Source: Niabella sp. (lineage in GTDB: Bacteria > Bacteroidota > Bacteroidia > Chitinophagales > Chitinophagaceae). From it: a stretch of 64,000 nt of DNA. Each line of letters begins with the position of its first letter. Within the stretch, counting starts at the first letter, position 1. The notes under the pieces are model-generated. The model did no database searches, was not told the origin of the DNA, and was given only the letters and a program-made list of their open reading frames with translations. The stretch is from assembly GCF_030150205.1 (NCBI RefSeq), contig NZ_JASLGT010000017.1, positions 280,050-344,049 of the forward strand, given 5' to 3'. Of this stretch, positions 7,501-15,638 are shown piece by piece. The position numbers were made by a program, and so were the translations under genes.

Positions 7501-9747
7501 TTATAATGGTAAGTATATGGTAAACGTGGTTCCTTCGCCCTCTTTTGATTGTACGTTCAGTTCTCCGCCGGCTGTTTTAATGATATCGTAACTCATGCTC
7601 AGACCCAGCCCTGTTCCCTGGCCGGAGGGTTTTGTAGTGAAGAATGGCTGAAAGATTTTTTCAATAACCGGCTGCGGTATGCCACTGCCATTATCCGAGA
7701 TATTAATTTCTATTCCCGGGATTCCGGAAAAATTGACAGCGACGGTTTTTATGGTTACTTCAGAATCGTAGGGCATTTCACCGGCTTTGCCCGCCAGGTG
7801 TTGTTTTTTTTCGTTTACAGCATAGAAAGCATTGGTAAGCAGGTTCAATATCACCCTTCCGATGTCCTGGGGAACGACATTTATTTTACGGATGGCCGGG
7901 CTAAAATCGGTTGTGAATTTTGAATTGAAGGATTTGTCCCTGGCACGTAAACCGTGATAGGCCAGGCGCAGGTATTCGTCACACAGGGCGTTAATGTCTG
8001 TAGGTTCTTTTTGCCCGGTCGACGACCGGGAATGCTGTAGCATTCCTTTTACAATGGCATCTGCCCGTTTCCCATGATCGTTTATTTTTCCGGAATTATC
8101 TTTTACATCATCAGCAATCTCGTTTGCCAGGTCCGTATTACCAGCTGCCAGTTCTGCTTTCATTTCATCGATCAGTTCCACATTCAATTCTGAAAAATTA
8201 TTGACAAAATTCAATGGGTTCTGAATTTCGTGTGCAATACCAGCGGTCAGTTCACCCAGCGAGGCCATTTTCTCGGAATGGATCAACTGCTGTTGCGTGG
8301 CTTTCAGGTCTGCATAAGCTTTTTCAATTTTCTGTTTATCTTTTTGTTTGCGGCGATTGTTATTATATAAAATCATCGCCAGTAGTAACAGTAACACGGC
8401 TCCTCCTATAAGGCCATTCCGTACGGTTTTTTGCTTTTGTATTTCCAGCCGGGTAAGGGCATCTTTCTTTTCCTGGGCGGCCCTGGCTGCCGCTTCTTTT
8501 TTATCATAAATATATTGTGCTTCTTTTTTAGCCACATCACCCTGCTGATCTAACTTCTGCAAACTATCGCGCAGGTTAACGGCTGCCACCAGGCTTGTAT
8601 AGGCCGACTTATAATCTCCCAGCTTTTCATAGGCCTGGGTCATATATTCCCAGATGGTCAGTTTGCCCTCGTCATATTTATTTGTGACGGCAATGTCCAT
8701 GGCCCGTTTTTCATAGTCAAGAGCGGTTCGGTAACGCTTTGCCGGGGAAATGCCCAGGTTGGCCAGTACGTGTTGGGGAGCGGTCATGATGAGATGCCCC
8801 ATATCCTTCAGATACAATAGCTCACTACCTTTATCCTTCAGCTTTTTAGCTAACGAATAGGAGGTGTCATAATATTTTATCGCAGCCGGATAATCAGCCA
8901 TTAACTGGTATTCTACAGCAACATTTGCATAGACGGCTGCCAGACCTTTTTCATCCTTTAGCGCCTTTAGTATTTGAATCGATGCATTATATTTTTTTAG
9001 AGATTCCTCATACTTTTTTTCATTCATGAGGATATTTCCCGTCAGGAGGTACATATCTGCGGCATTGCGTTTGTCGCCCAGCTCCATGTACAATGACAAT
9101 GCTTTCTCAAAGTATACATAAGCCTTCGATGATTGGCCCATAGAAACGTATACCGATCCGATACCACGGAGTACCCAAACGACCCGTTCTTTTTTGTTCA
9201 TCGGTTCATAAATTATCAGTGCTTTGTGGTAGTACGCTAATGCCTCAGGATAATTCAATGTTATTTTGTAGAGGTTCCCGATATTGCCCAATAGGGCTGC
9301 TTCTTTCTCCTTATCGTTTATTTGTGCATTTATGGCAAGCGCACGGCGATAATTATCAAGGCCGCTGGTAGAATCAGCTCTCAAATAATAACCATTTCCG
9401 GCAATATTGAATGCGGTGACCAGCCCTTTTTTGAAATCAAGTTTATAAGCCAGTTGTATGGCCTGCCGGGCATAAGATAGTATAGAATCCGTTTGTTGTG
9501 TAATATCGTCTTGATGTTGCAGGCATATATCATAATACGTGCCGCTAATTTCAATTAACAAATTGGCTTTGGTACTATCTTCTCTTTTGTGTTGGTGCAA
9601 TGCGGCGAACAGCGAATCTAATTTTGGCTTTCCCTGTAGCTGGGCATGAACGCAGGTGAAAGCGCCGTGCAATAACAGCAGGAAAACGCAAATCGTTTTT
9701 AGCCGTTGCTTCAAACGAATAGTAATGGCTGCAATGACAAGCTGCAT
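7501..9747 (-). CDS. TPR-repeat sensor histidine kinase
   Basis: The 748-residue protein begins with a signal peptide (basic start, hydrophobic run CVFLLLLHGAF, cleavage near residue 35). About eight TPR units cover residues 60-410 in the periplasm. A coiled coil leads to one membrane helix near 440-457 (GLIGGAVLLLLLAMILY). The HisKA box has phospho-acceptor H506 (AGIAHEIQNPLNF), and the ATPase domain shows the N box (NLLTNAFYAV), G1 (SDNGSGIP) and G2 (GQGTGLGLS). It is the first gene of a four-gene operon and the likely phosphate donor to both downstream receivers. The ligand sensed by the TPR part is not evident. Confidence 0.95.
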   Translation of the reverse strand: MQLVIAAITIRLKQRLKTICVFLLLLHGAFTCVHAQLQGKPKLDSLFAALHQHKREDSTKANLLIEISGTYYDICLQHQDDITQQTDSILSYARQAIQLAYKLDFKKGLVTAFNIAGNGYYLRADSTSGLDNYRRALAINAQINDKEKEAALLGNIGNLYKITLNYPEALAYYHKALIIYEPMNKKERVVWVLRGIGSVYVSMGQSSKAYVYFEKALSLYMELGDKRNAADMYLLTGNILMNEKKYEESLKKYNASIQILKALKDEKGLAAVYANVAVEYQLMADYPAAIKYYDTSYSLAKKLKDKGSELLYLKDMGHLIMTAPQHVLANLGISPAKRYRTALDYEKRAMDIAVTNKYDEGKLTIWEYMTQAYEKLGDYKSAYTSLVAAVNLRDSLQKLDQQGDVAKKEAQYIYDKKEAAARAAQEKKDALTRLEIQKQKTVRNGLIGGAVLLLLLAMILYNNNRRKQKDKQKIEKAYADLKATQQQLIHSEKMASLGELTAGIAHEIQNPLNFVNNFSELNVELIDEMKAELAAGNTDLANEIADDVKDNSGKINDHGKRADAIVKGMLQHSRSSTGQKEPTDINALCDEYLRLAYHGLRARDKSFNSKFTTDFSPAIRKINVVPQDIGRVILNLLTNAFYAVNEKKQHLAGKAGEMPYDSEVTIKTVAVNFSGIPGIEINISDNGSGIPQPVIEKIFQPFFTTKPSGQGTGLGLSMSYDIIKTAGGELNVQSKEGEGTTFTIYLPL

Positions 9748-10170
9748 AGTTTGGTTGGTTTAAAATCGTATGTGCTGAATGGTTTAACCCCATGGGTAAC
9801 CATCAACAGATGCGCATGGCAGCTATTTAAAAAGGTTGTTTTTAAATAATTCCGGCATCCCTTTTCATACTAACGTTAAAGATAACTTTAATTTGTTTAT
9901 AATGACAGATTTCGCAGGAAAAGCCTTCCTTTTTCTACGCGGCTGATTTTGATTGATGCTCATCCGTTGGTGTAAATGGGTTACAGGAGCAATGATACGG
10001 GGCATTACACCGCTATTTGACCGGATGGCGAACCCGTGCGCGATCGGGGGTGGGCAGTAATGATAGTGGCCTTTGTGCCGTTTTGTAGGCTGTTAACCAT
10101 TGAAAGCGCAGGGTAAGGGGAAGCCGTACACCCAAAAGTTGTTACGGCGCAGCTGCATAATACTGAGCTT
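9748..10170. other. Gene-free interval upstream of the signalling operon
   Basis: This 423-base stretch separates the divergently read kinase gene from the 3' end of the HxlR gene. I see no convincing coding frame. A minus-strand TATCTTTA near 9877 resembles the -7 element with one mismatch and may drive the kinase operon. No repeat family member is apparent. Confidence 0.4.
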
Positions 10171-10482
10171 CTATAGAATCCCTTCCAACTGCCGGAAAAC
10201 AGGAACCAGGGATTGCCCTTTTTCAGTTAAATGGTATTCTATATGTAATGGTTTTTGCCGGATCACTATTTTTTCCAATAAGCCGATTTCTTCCAGCTCT
10301 TTTAATGCCATCGATAACGCCTGCTTGTTAGAGCCGGGGATCTGACGTAACAGACTGCTGAACCGTAAAGGCGTATCAACGGCCAAACGGAATATTTCAG
10401 GTTTCCATTTGCCGGACAATGACTTTAAAAGCCCCTGTGCCGGGCAGGTTTCTGCGTCTTGTGTCAAATTTGAGGTAGTCAT
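10171..10482 (-). CDS. HxlR-family transcriptional regulator
   Basis: The 103-residue protein is one winged-helix domain of the HxlR (MarR-like) family: LSGKWKPEIFRLAV, then RFSSLLRQIPGSNKQALSMA as helix-turn-helix, then the wing HIEYHLTEKGQSL. A Cys at position 13 (ETCPAQGLLKSL) is where redox-sensing members such as YodB and HypR carry their sensor cysteine. It is divergent from a DsbA-family gene 70 bases away, and their promoters interlock, so it probably represses both itself and that gene in response to thiol or quinone stress. The last point is inference from family and layout. Confidence 0.92.
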   Translation of the reverse strand: MTTSNLTQDAETCPAQGLLKSLSGKWKPEIFRLAVDTPLRFSSLLRQIPGSNKQALSMALKELEEIGLLEKIVIRQKPLHIEYHLTEKGQSLVPVFRQLEGIL

Positions 10483-10519
10483 AAATTCCTGACTTATTGC
10501 CGGTGATTGGGATACTCCG

Positions 10520-10537
10520 CAACTTTGTACAAAGATA
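10520..10537. promoter_or_regulatory. Interlocked divergent promoters with 12-bp palindrome (candidate HxlR operator)
   Basis: CTTTGTACAAAG at 10523-10534 is a perfect palindrome. On the minus strand TATCTTTG (10530-10537) is an exact -7 element for the HxlR gene. On the plus strand CAACTTTG (10520-10527) differs by one base from TAnnTTTG and is placed for the DsbA gene at 10553. A protein bound to the palindrome would block both promoters. Confidence 0.6.
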
Positions 10538-10552
10538 AAAACAAATTAAGCG

Positions 10553-11470
10553 ATGGAACAGCAAAATAACCCGCTTTTGTGCGACCCGGAAACGGGCGTT
10601 TGCGCAATACCTGCCGGGACGTTTGAAAAAGAAGTGCCGGTTCTGAAGGCGGAAAAACCGGTTAAGGTTATTTATTTTACCGACCCGATCTGTTCGTCCT
10701 GCTGGGGCATTGAACCGCAGTTAAGAAAGCTGAAACTGGAGTACGGGGATTGTATTGAAATTGAATACCGCATGGGTGGTTTGTTGCCCGACTGGAGCTA
10801 TAACAGCGGTGGCATCAGCAAACCTTCAGATGTAGCGCATCATTGGGACGAAGTAAGTGTTTACTACGATATGCCGATTGACGGAGATGTTTGGCTGGAG
10901 GATCCGCTGGCTTCTTCCTATCCGCCGTCCATCGCGTTTAAGGCGGCACAAATGCAAAGCAACGAAAAAGCGGTGTTGTTTTTAAGGGTGATCCGGGAAA
11001 TGGTTTTCCTGCAAAAAAAGAACATCACCCGGTGGGAACATATAGCAGCTGCTGCTAATAAAGTTGGATTGGATGCTGTACAACTGGAAACCGATTTTGA
11101 AGGTAAGGCGAAAGTGCTTTTTGAAGAGGACCTGAACCTGGCCAGAACATTGGGCGTGCGGGGCTTTCCTACCATGTTCTTTATAGACCCCCCGGGTAAC
11201 CGGGAAATGGTATATGGAACAAAACCTTATTCGGTTTATGAAACGGCCGTGTTAAAGCTGCATCCCGCTGCCGCCAGGACTACATATGATAAAAACTGGG
11301 CGGCACTTTTTTCCAAGTACGCGTCGCTGACGGCAAAAGAATTTTCCATATTAGCGGAAGTGTCCAGGAAAGACAGTGAGGACGAATTGAATGAACGGAG
11401 TGCAAAAGGTGATTTAGAAAAGCAGACCACTAAGAACGGCTCGATCTGGATAAAGAACGTGATAGCGTAG
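10553..11470 (+). CDS. DsbA-family thiol protein (FrnE/SpxH-like)
   Basis: The 305-residue protein is a thioredoxin fold with a large helical insert. The active-site motif is C47-S-S-C50-W after the strand VIYFTDPI, and the cis-proline loop is VRGFPTMFFI. There is no signal peptide, so it is cytoplasmic, as for FrnE and the ClpXP adaptor SpxH (YjbH). A second cysteine pair, C10 and C17 in LLCDPETGVC, lies before the fold and may form a regulatory disulfide or bind metal. Divergent HxlR regulator upstream; a two-way terminator follows. Disulfide isomerase or redox adaptor are both possible roles. Confidence 0.9.
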   Translation: MEQQNNPLLCDPETGVCAIPAGTFEKEVPVLKAEKPVKVIYFTDPICSSCWGIEPQLRKLKLEYGDCIEIEYRMGGLLPDWSYNSGGISKPSDVAHHWDEVSVYYDMPIDGDVWLEDPLASSYPPSIAFKAAQMQSNEKAVLFLRVIREMVFLQKKNITRWEHIAAAANKVGLDAVQLETDFEGKAKVLFEEDLNLARTLGVRGFPTMFFIDPPGNREMVYGTKPYSVYETAVLKLHPAAARTTYDKNWAALFSKYASLTAKEFSILAEVSRKDSEDELNERSAKGDLEKQTTKNGSIWIKNVIA

Positions 11471-11491
11471 TATCATCTGAATGTAACTTAT

Positions 11492-11534
11492 AGAAGTAAT
11501 CCAAATTGACAGCTGCAGGATCTGGATTACTTCT
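11492..11534. terminator. Bidirectional terminator between convergent genes
   Basis: A perfect 12-bp inverted repeat (AGAAGTAATCCA / TGGATTACTTCT) with a 19-base loop lies between the DsbA-family gene and the convergent secreted-protein gene. The plus strand continues with a T-rich stretch. Confidence 0.75.
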
Positions 11535-11550
11535 TTATATTTTTGCCTTG

Positions 11551-12372
11551 TTACACATTCGTTTTTAACGTGTCTTTTAAACCGGAGGTCGCTTTTTCAA
11601 CAACTTTCGCCGCTTCCGGATCCGTGTTATTTTCATTGAGGTCATCTCCGGTTTGAATCAGGAATTGGTAGCTGCCTGCTTCCAGGACTTCAAACCCGAT
11701 CTCACCGTTTTGGCTGACCCTTAGCTGCGTTATAGCGCCGCCTGGATTTTTGCCACCTTTAACGATGATTCCTTTAATGGGCTGACCGGGATCTGCCATT
11801 GCTGGCGCGGCGCGTTTAACCCCCTTTTCGGAGATACTTTTTCCCTGTGAGGTTTCCTGTATGACAAGTGTAAACCGGTAATTACCCGGTGCCAGGTTGT
11901 TTAATTCAAACAGCCCCTTTTCATTACTTATAGTAACCAGCATATTTCCACCGGGATTTTTGCCGCCTTTAACCACGATGCCACCGATGGGCGTACCCGG
12001 CCTGGCCTGGTTAGCGGCTTCCGTTAACGTGCTGTTGCTATTACCAGACGTCATGCCCTGCGCCACTTTTTCTCCGAAAGACATACCCTGTGTTTGTTTA
12101 GTAGTGGTGGGTGTCATAGACAAACGGCCTGCCGCGTAGGAAGATGAAACAGCTCCGCCGGATTTTGTACCTCCGCCAATGCCTGAGACTCCGGTTACCA
12201 CAGCCGGCGTGCCTGCCTGAAGACCGCCGGCCACTTTTTCGCCAAAATTGGCAGACCGGTTTTGTCCGGCGCTGTTGTTGGCTCCGCCGTCAATGGAAGC
12301 AAGAGTGGAGGATTGTGCGAAGGCGTTTGTAGTGATTGCTGCAACCAGGGCAACAAGTAAAAACTTTTTCAT
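11551..12372 (-). CDS. Secreted repeat protein, function unknown
   Basis: A 19-residue signal peptide (MKKFLLVALVAAITTNAFA) opens this 273-residue protein. The N-terminal half is Gly/Ser-rich and contains two copies of a short motif, NFGEKVAGGLQAG near 42 and SFGEKVAQGMTSG near 100. The C-terminal half has two copies of a longer unit: GTPIGGIVVKGGKNPGG and GQPIKGIIVKGGKNPGG, each followed by a carboxypeptidase-regulatory-like beta sheet ending in APGNYRFTLV or EAGSYQFLIQ. The second half resembles CarboxypepD_reg domains. I cannot assign a role; surface or periplasmic structural protein is likely. Confidence 0.8.
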   Translation of the reverse strand: MKKFLLVALVAAITTNAFAQSSTLASIDGGANNSAGQNRSANFGEKVAGGLQAGTPAVVTGVSGIGGGTKSGGAVSSSYAAGRLSMTPTTTKQTQGMSFGEKVAQGMTSGNSNSTLTEAANQARPGTPIGGIVVKGGKNPGGNMLVTISNEKGLFELNNLAPGNYRFTLVIQETSQGKSISEKGVKRAAPAMADPGQPIKGIIVKGGKNPGGAITQLRVSQNGEIGFEVLEAGSYQFLIQTGDDLNENNTDPEAAKVVEKATSGLKDTLKTNV

Positions 12373-12774
12373 AATAGATTTGATTTTGGATGAATTGTAT
12401 GTTTTACAGGGAGATCAACCGGGGGCATATTTTGTTACCTGTTTCAAATGAAAATTTTTTCGAAAAAGGAGCGGGAGATCGGGTTTGCTGCCCGGAGTTT
12501 TCCCGGTTATCCCGGAAATGCGGTTTTTTAGGGCGATAAAGGAAACGGAGTTTGTCACTAAAATTCGTGATACGGGGCTATTGAAATATTGAATAATTTG
12601 CACATTCAATTGAACAAGATTAAAACTTAGAGTTCCGGCCGGGGTCTTCACCCTGGCTTTTGTTTTGCATGCTATTTAAAATAACAAAGCCGGCAACATA
12701 CCGGTGTGGCGATAGACGTCGGCAGGGAGGTTTCCCCAAAAAAAATTTCTTCAGGAAAAAGAAAGTCTATAACT
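12373..12774. other. Divergent upstream region
   Basis: Between the secreted repeat protein (minus) and the ABC operon (plus) no gene is seen. A minus-strand frame at 12415-12651 has no protein-like features and lacks a plausible start context. No exact TAnnTTTG faces the secreted protein gene. Confidence 0.4.
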
Positions 12775-12800
12775 TAGTGTATTACTTAACTAGTACACTA
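12775..12800 (+). promoter_or_regulatory. YtrA-type GntR operator overlapping the start codon
   Basis: TAGTGTA (12775-12781) and TACACTA (12794-12800) form a perfect 7-bp inverted repeat separated by 12 bases; the last base is the A of the ATG of the ATPase gene. GTGTA-type arms with this wide spacing are what YtrA-subfamily GntR repressors bind, and such a gene is the third in this operon. A degenerate -7 element (TAACTTAG, 12770-12777) overlaps the left arm, so binding would block initiation. Confidence 0.75.
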
Positions 12801-13639
12801 TGATCGAGGTAGCAAACTTATCCTTCGGATATAAAAAAAGAAAGCCGCTTTATAGAAACCTGAACCTGAACCTGCCGGTTGGAAGTATTTACGGGTTGCT
12901 GGGAAAGAACGGGGCGGGGAAGTCGACACTGCTTAAAAATTTTACAGGGTTGCTGTTTCCTACCCAAGGTACACTTACCGTAAATGGCTTTATACCCCGG
13001 AAAAGAACGCCGTCGTTTTTGCAAACGATTTATTTTATACCGGAGGAAGTATATGTGCCGCCATTGACGATGGAGGGCTATAAAAAATTGTTTGCGCCAT
13101 TTTATCCGGGCTTTAATGAAGCACAATTTCATTCGTACCTGGAACAGCTGGAGGTTCAGGATAAGGGCAAGCTCAATACGTTTTCGTTTGGGCAGCAAAA
13201 GAAGTTTATCATTGCTTTTGCGCTGGCCTGTAATACAAAGATCCTGTTGCTGGATGAGCCAACAAATGGGCTGGATATTCCTTCAAAGATCCGGTTCCGG
13301 AAACTGATCGCCTCTGTTTTTACGGAAGATAAAATGATCTTTATTTCTACCCACCAGATACGCGATCTGGATAACCTGATCGATCATGTGATCATTGTAG
13401 ATAACGGGGAGCTGCTGCTACAGGCATCGCTTGCGGAAATTGAACATAAATTGAGCTTCAGGATCGTGGATGAGCTCCTGCCGGAAAACGAACCGTTGTA
13501 TGCCGAACAGACACTGCGGGGATATGCTGTGGTAACCGAAAATAAACAGAAGGATACCACACAGGTAAACCTGGAGTATTTGTTCAACGCCATTACAGGA
13601 AACCCGGAAAAGGCAAAATCAATTTTTAATACCAAATAA
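12800..13639 (+). CDS. ABC transporter ATP-binding protein (YtrB/YtrE type)
   Basis: The 279-residue ATPase carries Walker A GKNGAGKST (residues 35-43), Q-loop region YFIPEEVY, a divergent signature FSFGQQKK in place of LSGGQ, Walker B LLLDEPTNGLD and H-loop ISTHQIRDL. A C-terminal extension of about 70 residues follows the core. It is the first gene of a four-gene operon with a membrane partner 5 bases downstream and a GntR regulator behind that. Operons of this layout respond to cell-envelope-active agents in Gram-positives; the substrate here is unknown. Confidence 0.93.
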   Translation: MIEVANLSFGYKKRKPLYRNLNLNLPVGSIYGLLGKNGAGKSTLLKNFTGLLFPTQGTLTVNGFIPRKRTPSFLQTIYFIPEEVYVPPLTMEGYKKLFAPFYPGFNEAQFHSYLEQLEVQDKGKLNTFSFGQQKKFIIAFALACNTKILLLDEPTNGLDIPSKIRFRKLIASVFTEDKMIFISTHQIRDLDNLIDHVIIVDNGELLLQASLAEIEHKLSFRIVDELLPENEPLYAEQTLRGYAVVTENKQKDTTQVNLEYLFNAITGNPEKAKSIFNTK

Positions 13640-13644
13640 ATTTT

Positions 13645-14439
13645 ATGAGCGATCTATTCAATGCAAAACGATTCGCACTGCTGCTGAGAAAAACAATTGC
13701 GGAAAAACCGATGCAAACCATTGGGGTTGCTGCCTTATTGCTGGTTTTATCGGTGATCCTGTATGCGATTGTTAAAAAGATGGCAGGGTTTGACGCGGCC
13801 CAGAAAATTACTTTTTTCTTTGGGCTGGCCATTGGCACCCCTTTTCTGGCCTCTTTCGTTTTTGGGTATTTTAACAGGAATGCTATTGGCTGCTCTTATC
13901 TTACGTTGCCGGTATCGTATGTTGAAAAATGGCTAAGCGGTATTCTGATCGCCGGCATTTTTTACCCGGTTATTTTTTTGCTGGTGTATCATTTAACCGA
14001 CGTTGTTTTTGTTTCGGTATATCATAGCAGCCTCGACCCTAATTCCGTATTTTACAAACAGCAATATGAACGGGTTTATACCTTTGATCTGAATAACATC
14101 GTGGCGTGGCGGATATATGGTTTTTTCCTGTTTTATACGGGCGCTATGTTTGTAGGAGGACTTTATTTTAATAAAACGGCTTTTATAAAAACGGCGATTG
14201 TGGTTACAGTCTTGTTTCTTCTTATTATGGGAATGAATTGGGTAATGGCAACCCTGTTATTTCAACATGTGCAGGATGCGGCGCCTTACAATCGTGTATC
14301 GCTTTCAATTGGTAAGGAAACCGGAACACTGGCATTGCCAACCAGGTGGCAGCATATTTTTTATTATGGCCTGGCTTTCGTTCTTCCCATCGGGCTATGG
14401 TTTTTACCATTGATCCGGTTCCGGGAAAAGGAATTTTAA
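13645..14439 (+). CDS. ABC transporter permease-like membrane protein
   Basis: The 264-residue protein has six hydrophobic segments, near residues 25-45, 53-75, 93-120, 148-168, 174-195 and 236-256. It begins 5 bases after the ATPase stop and is the obvious membrane partner. No named domain is recognised beyond general ABC-2-like topology, and the loop after the third helix is fairly long (YHSSLDPNSVFYKQQYERV). Export of an envelope-active compound or regulation of an envelope process would fit. Confidence 0.82.
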   Translation: MSDLFNAKRFALLLRKTIAEKPMQTIGVAALLLVLSVILYAIVKKMAGFDAAQKITFFFGLAIGTPFLASFVFGYFNRNAIGCSYLTLPVSYVEKWLSGILIAGIFYPVIFLLVYHLTDVVFVSVYHSSLDPNSVFYKQQYERVYTFDLNNIVAWRIYGFFLFYTGAMFVGGLYFNKTAFIKTAIVVTVLFLLIMGMNWVMATLLFQHVQDAAPYNRVSLSIGKETGTLALPTRWQHIFYYGLAFVLPIGLWFLPLIRFREKEF

Positions 14440-14448
14440 TGAACATAC

Positions 14449-14829
14449 ATGGAATTTAAAGAAAACCCCGCAATATATATACAGATCGCAGAATACGTTT
14501 GTGAACAGATCCTGTTAAAAAAATGGAAGCTGGGTGAGCGGCTGATCAGCATCCGGGAACTGGCCATGCAAATACAGGTAAATCCGAACACTGTTCAGCG
14601 TTCCTATGATCTTTTGCAGCAACAGCATATTATCAGCAACAAAAGAGGTGTGGGATATTTTATAGAGGACGACGCCCATGAACGGATCCTTCATTTTAAA
14701 CGCGAGCAGTTCATAGAAAACGAGCTGCCGGTATTTTTCCGGAGCCTGTTTTTACTGAAAATAGATCTGAAAGAATTAAAACCGATGTTCGACAAATTTG
14801 TACAGGAACATTTCAAAAATAAATTATGA
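14449..14829 (+). CDS. GntR-family repressor, YtrA subfamily
   Basis: The 126-residue protein has the N-terminal GntR winged helix (KLGERLISIRELAMQIQ, then NPNTVQRSYDLLQQQHII) and only a short helical tail of about 50 residues, the size of the YtrA subfamily, which lacks a large ligand domain. It lies third in the operon, 9 bases after the permease, and probably autoregulates through the operator at 12775-12800. Its stop overlaps the next gene by 4 bases. Confidence 0.93.
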   Translation: MEFKENPAIYIQIAEYVCEQILLKKWKLGERLISIRELAMQIQVNPNTVQRSYDLLQQQHIISNKRGVGYFIEDDAHERILHFKREQFIENELPVFFRSLFLLKIDLKELKPMFDKFVQEHFKNKL

Positions 14830-15638
14830 AGATAACAACAAGAATACTGTGTTTTATTTTAATTGTATTGATGGCGGGTTTACTTTCATCCAATATGATC
14901 TTAAAACAACAATATGATGCGGTAGATAAAACGGATCTGTACTGGACCTATACAAAGGTGTTAGAACAGCCCTTCAGGCACCTTCACATTACCGGTGGAA
15001 ACGGTACACATATTTTCTATGAGCCGGCCGATAAGCCATCGGTGCGGCTTTTGCAGGAATGGATCAACCAGTATGACGGTAAAATAAATACAAGTATAAA
15101 AAACGATACCCTGTATCTTAACTTTGATCATGTTCCTGCAAATCCTTATGAGAAATTCTGGTTGCAAAATGCTGCGCCCGTCCGGATCTTTTCACCGGAG
15201 TTATTGTCCGTTACCGGTCATAATACCAATTTCGAAATGCAAAAGCTAAAGCAAAAGTATATCACTGCAACGATTACCGGCAAGTCGAGGTTTGAGATCG
15301 AGACCCTGCAGGAAATGGATACTGTAAATGTGTACGGGAGCGATTCTTCCTCCGTAACGGTTGAACTATCGCCCGATTATAAGAAAGCCGCCCCGCCAGC
15401 CGAAACACAGCAGCCCATCAGGGTTAAAGCAAAAAATGGTAATGAATTCTTTTTTACACCGGCAGCGGCTCAGAACAGTTTCAACGAAAGCTTCTCTATC
15501 CGTTCTGTGAATGCCGTCATGCAGGGACATTCGATATTGGATATCGGCCATGCCCAGGTGGGGAACCTGAAATTACAGCTGGCGGATAGTGCTGCCATCG
15601 TTGTATCCGGAGATGCGTTGAAAAAAGCAAATAAGTAG
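14826..15638 (+). CDS. Membrane-anchored envelope protein of the YtrA operon (GIN/DUF2807-like)
   Basis: The 270-residue protein starts with a signal anchor (ILCFILIVLMAGLLSSNMIL). The rest is beta-rich with short repeated strands (FEMQKLKQKYITATITGKS, FEIETLQEMDTVNVYGSDSS), similar in style to the beta-solenoid head of GIN/DUF2807 proteins common in Bacteroidota. The start overlaps the GntR stop (ATGA), so it belongs to the operon. It probably faces the periplasm. No catalytic motif is seen. The family assignment is tentative. Confidence 0.7.
   Translation: MKITTRILCFILIVLMAGLLSSNMILKQQYDAVDKTDLYWTYTKVLEQPFRHLHITGGNGTHIFYEPADKPSVRLLQEWINQYDGKINTSIKNDTLYLNFDHVPANPYEKFWLQNAAPVRIFSPELLSVTGHNTNFEMQKLKQKYITATITGKSRFEIETLQEMDTVNVYGSDSSSVTVELSPDYKKAAPPAETQQPIRVKAKNGNEFFFTPAAAQNSFNESFSIRSVNAVMQGHSILDIGHAQVGNLKLQLADSAAIVVSGDALKKANK

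Noticed and set aside
12415..12651. Minus-strand 78-codon frame upstream of the ABC operon
   Set aside because: No recognisable features; it overlaps the regulatory interval between divergent genes.
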